A DNA stretch of 21,422 nt, taken from assembly GCA_019322535.1 (NCBI GenBank), contig JAHWIM010000029.1:1-21422 (forward strand), written 5' to 3'. The notes below the pieces were generated by a model. That model had not been told where the DNA came from. It did no database searches and saw only the letters and a list, made by a program, of their open reading frames with translations. The DNA is from Candidatus Woesearchaeota archaeon (GTDB lineage Archaea; Nanobdellota; Nanobdellia; Woesearchaeales; WJKL01). This document shows, one piece after another, positions 20,596 through 21,422 of this stretch. The number at the start of each line of letters is the position of its first letter. Position 1 is the stretch's first letter. Both the position numbers and the translations under genes were made by a program.

Positions 20596-21253
20596 ATTTC
20601 AAGGAATTTATGAAAGAAAAGGAAGAAGAAAGACATTATTAACTAGAAATCTGACTCCTGGAAAGACTTTTTTTGAAGAAAAACTAGTTCATGAAGGCAA
20701 AATAGAATATAGAGAATGGGATCCAAGAAGAAGCAAACTTGCAGCATTTATTTTGAAAGGCGGAAATCAAATAGGAATTAAAGAAGGCTGCAAAGTTCTT
20801 TATCTTGGAGCATCTTACGGTTATACTCCTACATTTGTTTCTGATATTGTATGGAAAGGTGGAATGGTTTTTGCACTTGATTTTGCTCCGAGAGTTATGA
20901 GAAATTTGGTATTTGTTTGTGAAGCAAGAAAGAATATGGCTCCTTTGTTTTTTGATGCGAATCATCCTGAAGAATATAAGGACAAGATTATTCCTCCTGT
21001 TGACATTGTTTATATGGATGTTGCACAAAGAGATCAAGCTGGGATTTTTCTTAAAAATGTTGATATGTTTTTGAAGCCAGGCGGTTTTTGTTTATTAGCT
21101 TTAAAAGCAAGAAGTGTTGATGTTACTAAGAAGCCAGGAGTTGTATTTAAGGAAGTAAGGAGAAAATTAGAAGAAAAACTAATAGTTGTTGATTATAAGA
21201 CTTTAGAGCCTTTTGAGCTTGATCATGCAATGTTTGTGTGCAAGAAAAAGTAA
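20582..21253 (+). CDS. flpA: Fibrillarin, rRNA 2'-O-methyltransferase
   Basis: This is the SAM-dependent methyltransferase of the C/D-box RNP, 223 residues. The N-terminal domain has YREWDPRRSKLAAFIL (43-58). The Rossmann domain has the SAM loop LGASYGYT (75-82), ALDFAPRVMRNL (98-109), DANHPE, DIVYMDVAQRDQA (141-153) and LALKARSVD (172-180, Lys175 and Asp146 as catalytic candidates), ending LEPFELDHAMFVC. Some usual residues differ: SAM loop ASYGYT for ASGTT, Asp for Glu in the FAPR strand, and DVAQR for DVAQP. Start ATG 20582 has GGAG 12 bases upstream; an in-frame GTG at 20564 is possible. Partner Nop5 lies in the same gene run. Confidence 0.92.
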   Translation: MKQSKFQGIYERKGRRKTLLTRNLTPGKTFFEEKLVHEGKIEYREWDPRRSKLAAFILKGGNQIGIKEGCKVLYLGASYGYTPTFVSDIVWKGGMVFALDFAPRVMRNLVFVCEARKNMAPLFFDANHPEEYKDKIIPPVDIVYMDVAQRDQAGIFLKNVDMFLKPGGFCLLALKARSVDVTKKPGVVFKEVRRKLEEKLIVVDYKTLEPFELDHAMFVCKKK

Positions 21254-21422
21254 AATATTTATACTAATAGTTCTAAAATAAGGGTTATGATGCACTCACA
21301 CAGTTTTATTAAGAGAATTTTGAGATTTTATCTAGTTAGTGGGTGCGCAAAACCATCTATGTGGTAAGAATCCCAATCATATTCCTGGGTTCTTGCACGA
21401 TTTCTTTCTGATGCCAAAAAAA
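21254..21422. other. Post-fibrillarin tail: promoter-like box and structured sequence
   Basis: TTTATACT at 21258-21265 is a TATA-like box; a transcript from it would start near ATGATG at 21287. The following DNA can fold: TGCACTCAC (21291-21299) with GTGGGTGCG (21339-21347), then ACCAT/GTGGT (21352-21356 with 21361-21365) and AGAATCCCA with TGGGTTCT (21367-21375 with 21386-21393, one bulge), closed by GCAA/TTGC. A 26-codon leaderless ORF (21287-21367) also exists. I cannot match it to a known RNA family; the sequence continues beyond the window. Confidence 0.4.
21328..21422 (-). CDS. Possible 3' end of an unidentified minus-strand gene
   Basis: Reading from the right edge on the minus strand, one frame is open for 30 codons to a TAA at 21330-21328. 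The peptide (for example ARTQEYDWDSYHIDGFAHPL) has a natural, mixed composition rich in Asp, Tyr, Trp and His, unlike typical translations of AT-rich noncoding DNA. No family is recognised from so short a piece. It competes with the structured-RNA reading of the same bases. Confidence 0.3.
   Translation of the reverse strand, partial: FLASERNRARTQEYDWDSYHIDGFAHPLTR

Noticed and set aside
21339..21398. tRNA reading of the folded tail
   Set aside because: The stems lack a seven-pair acceptor, an anticodon arm and the T-loop GGTTCAA pattern on either strand.

Overview
The window reads as chromosomal DNA of an AT-rich archaeon, most likely a small-genome DPANN lineage (Woesearchaeota or Pacearchaeota-like). 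This placement is inferred from gene content, not from a marker phylogeny. Supporting points are an archaeal-type UMP kinase, secF placed upstream of secD, the C/D-box RNP proteins Nop5 and fibrillarin, a four-subunit archaeal pyruvate:ferredoxin oxidoreductase, TATA boxes about 26 bases upstream of start codons (leaderless transcription), and very tight gene packing with many ATGA or GTGA overlaps. I see no rRNA, CRISPR array, insertion sequence or prophage, and no tRNA that I can identify.

Layout. (1) Positions 1-3964, minus strand: a MacB/LolCDE-like ABC export operon. Its order is an AbrB-like regulator, the ATPase, a secreted COG1361-type membrane-anchored protein, then two tandem MacB permeases, the second cut by the window edge. 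(2) 4098-5058, plus: two small membrane proteins of unknown function. (3) 5059-5130: a GC-rich patch with a hairpin. (4) 5131-5490, minus: a small Rossmann-like protein resembling a stand-alone CARF domain, divergent from a site-2-type membrane protease (5564-6145, plus). (5) 6228-7934: CTP synthase pyrG, with a TTG start and a possible 14-codon leader peptide. (6) 7984-10630: secF-secD. (7) 10690-12576: two 4-TM EamA/SMR-like half-transporters, then UMP kinase (pyrH) and a dCTP deaminase-family protein (dcd). With pyrG this gives the middle of the window a pyrimidine-nucleotide theme. (8) 12573-16313, minus: a pyruvate:ferredoxin oxidoreductase operon ordered porG, porD, cutA, a 2-TM protein, porA, a zinc ribbon, porB. 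Three small genes interrupt the usual por set. (9) 16392-21253, plus: a short Nop5, a PEP-utilizer phosphohistidine-domain protein, an HD phosphohydrolase, an S-layer-fold lipoprotein, a Nudix hydrolase and fibrillarin. (10) 21254-21422: a tail with a promoter-like box and strong RNA-folding potential. It may instead be the 3' end of a minus-strand gene.

How the parts fit. PyrH makes UDP, PyrG makes CTP from UTP, and Dcd acts on dCTP, so the centre covers pyrimidine nucleotide supply. SecF/SecD, the M50 protease, the MacB-like exporter and the secreted or lipid-anchored proteins form a membrane and envelope set. The Por complex links pyruvate and acetyl-CoA to ferredoxin. Nop5 and fibrillarin belong to guided rRNA 2'-O-methylation. 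Items I would look at first are the TTGA-coupled leader ORF before pyrG, the Nop5 that lacks its fibrillarin-binding N-terminal domain, the phosphohistidine-domain protein coupled to an HD enzyme, the lone CARF-like protein, the small genes inside the por operon, and the structured 3' tail.
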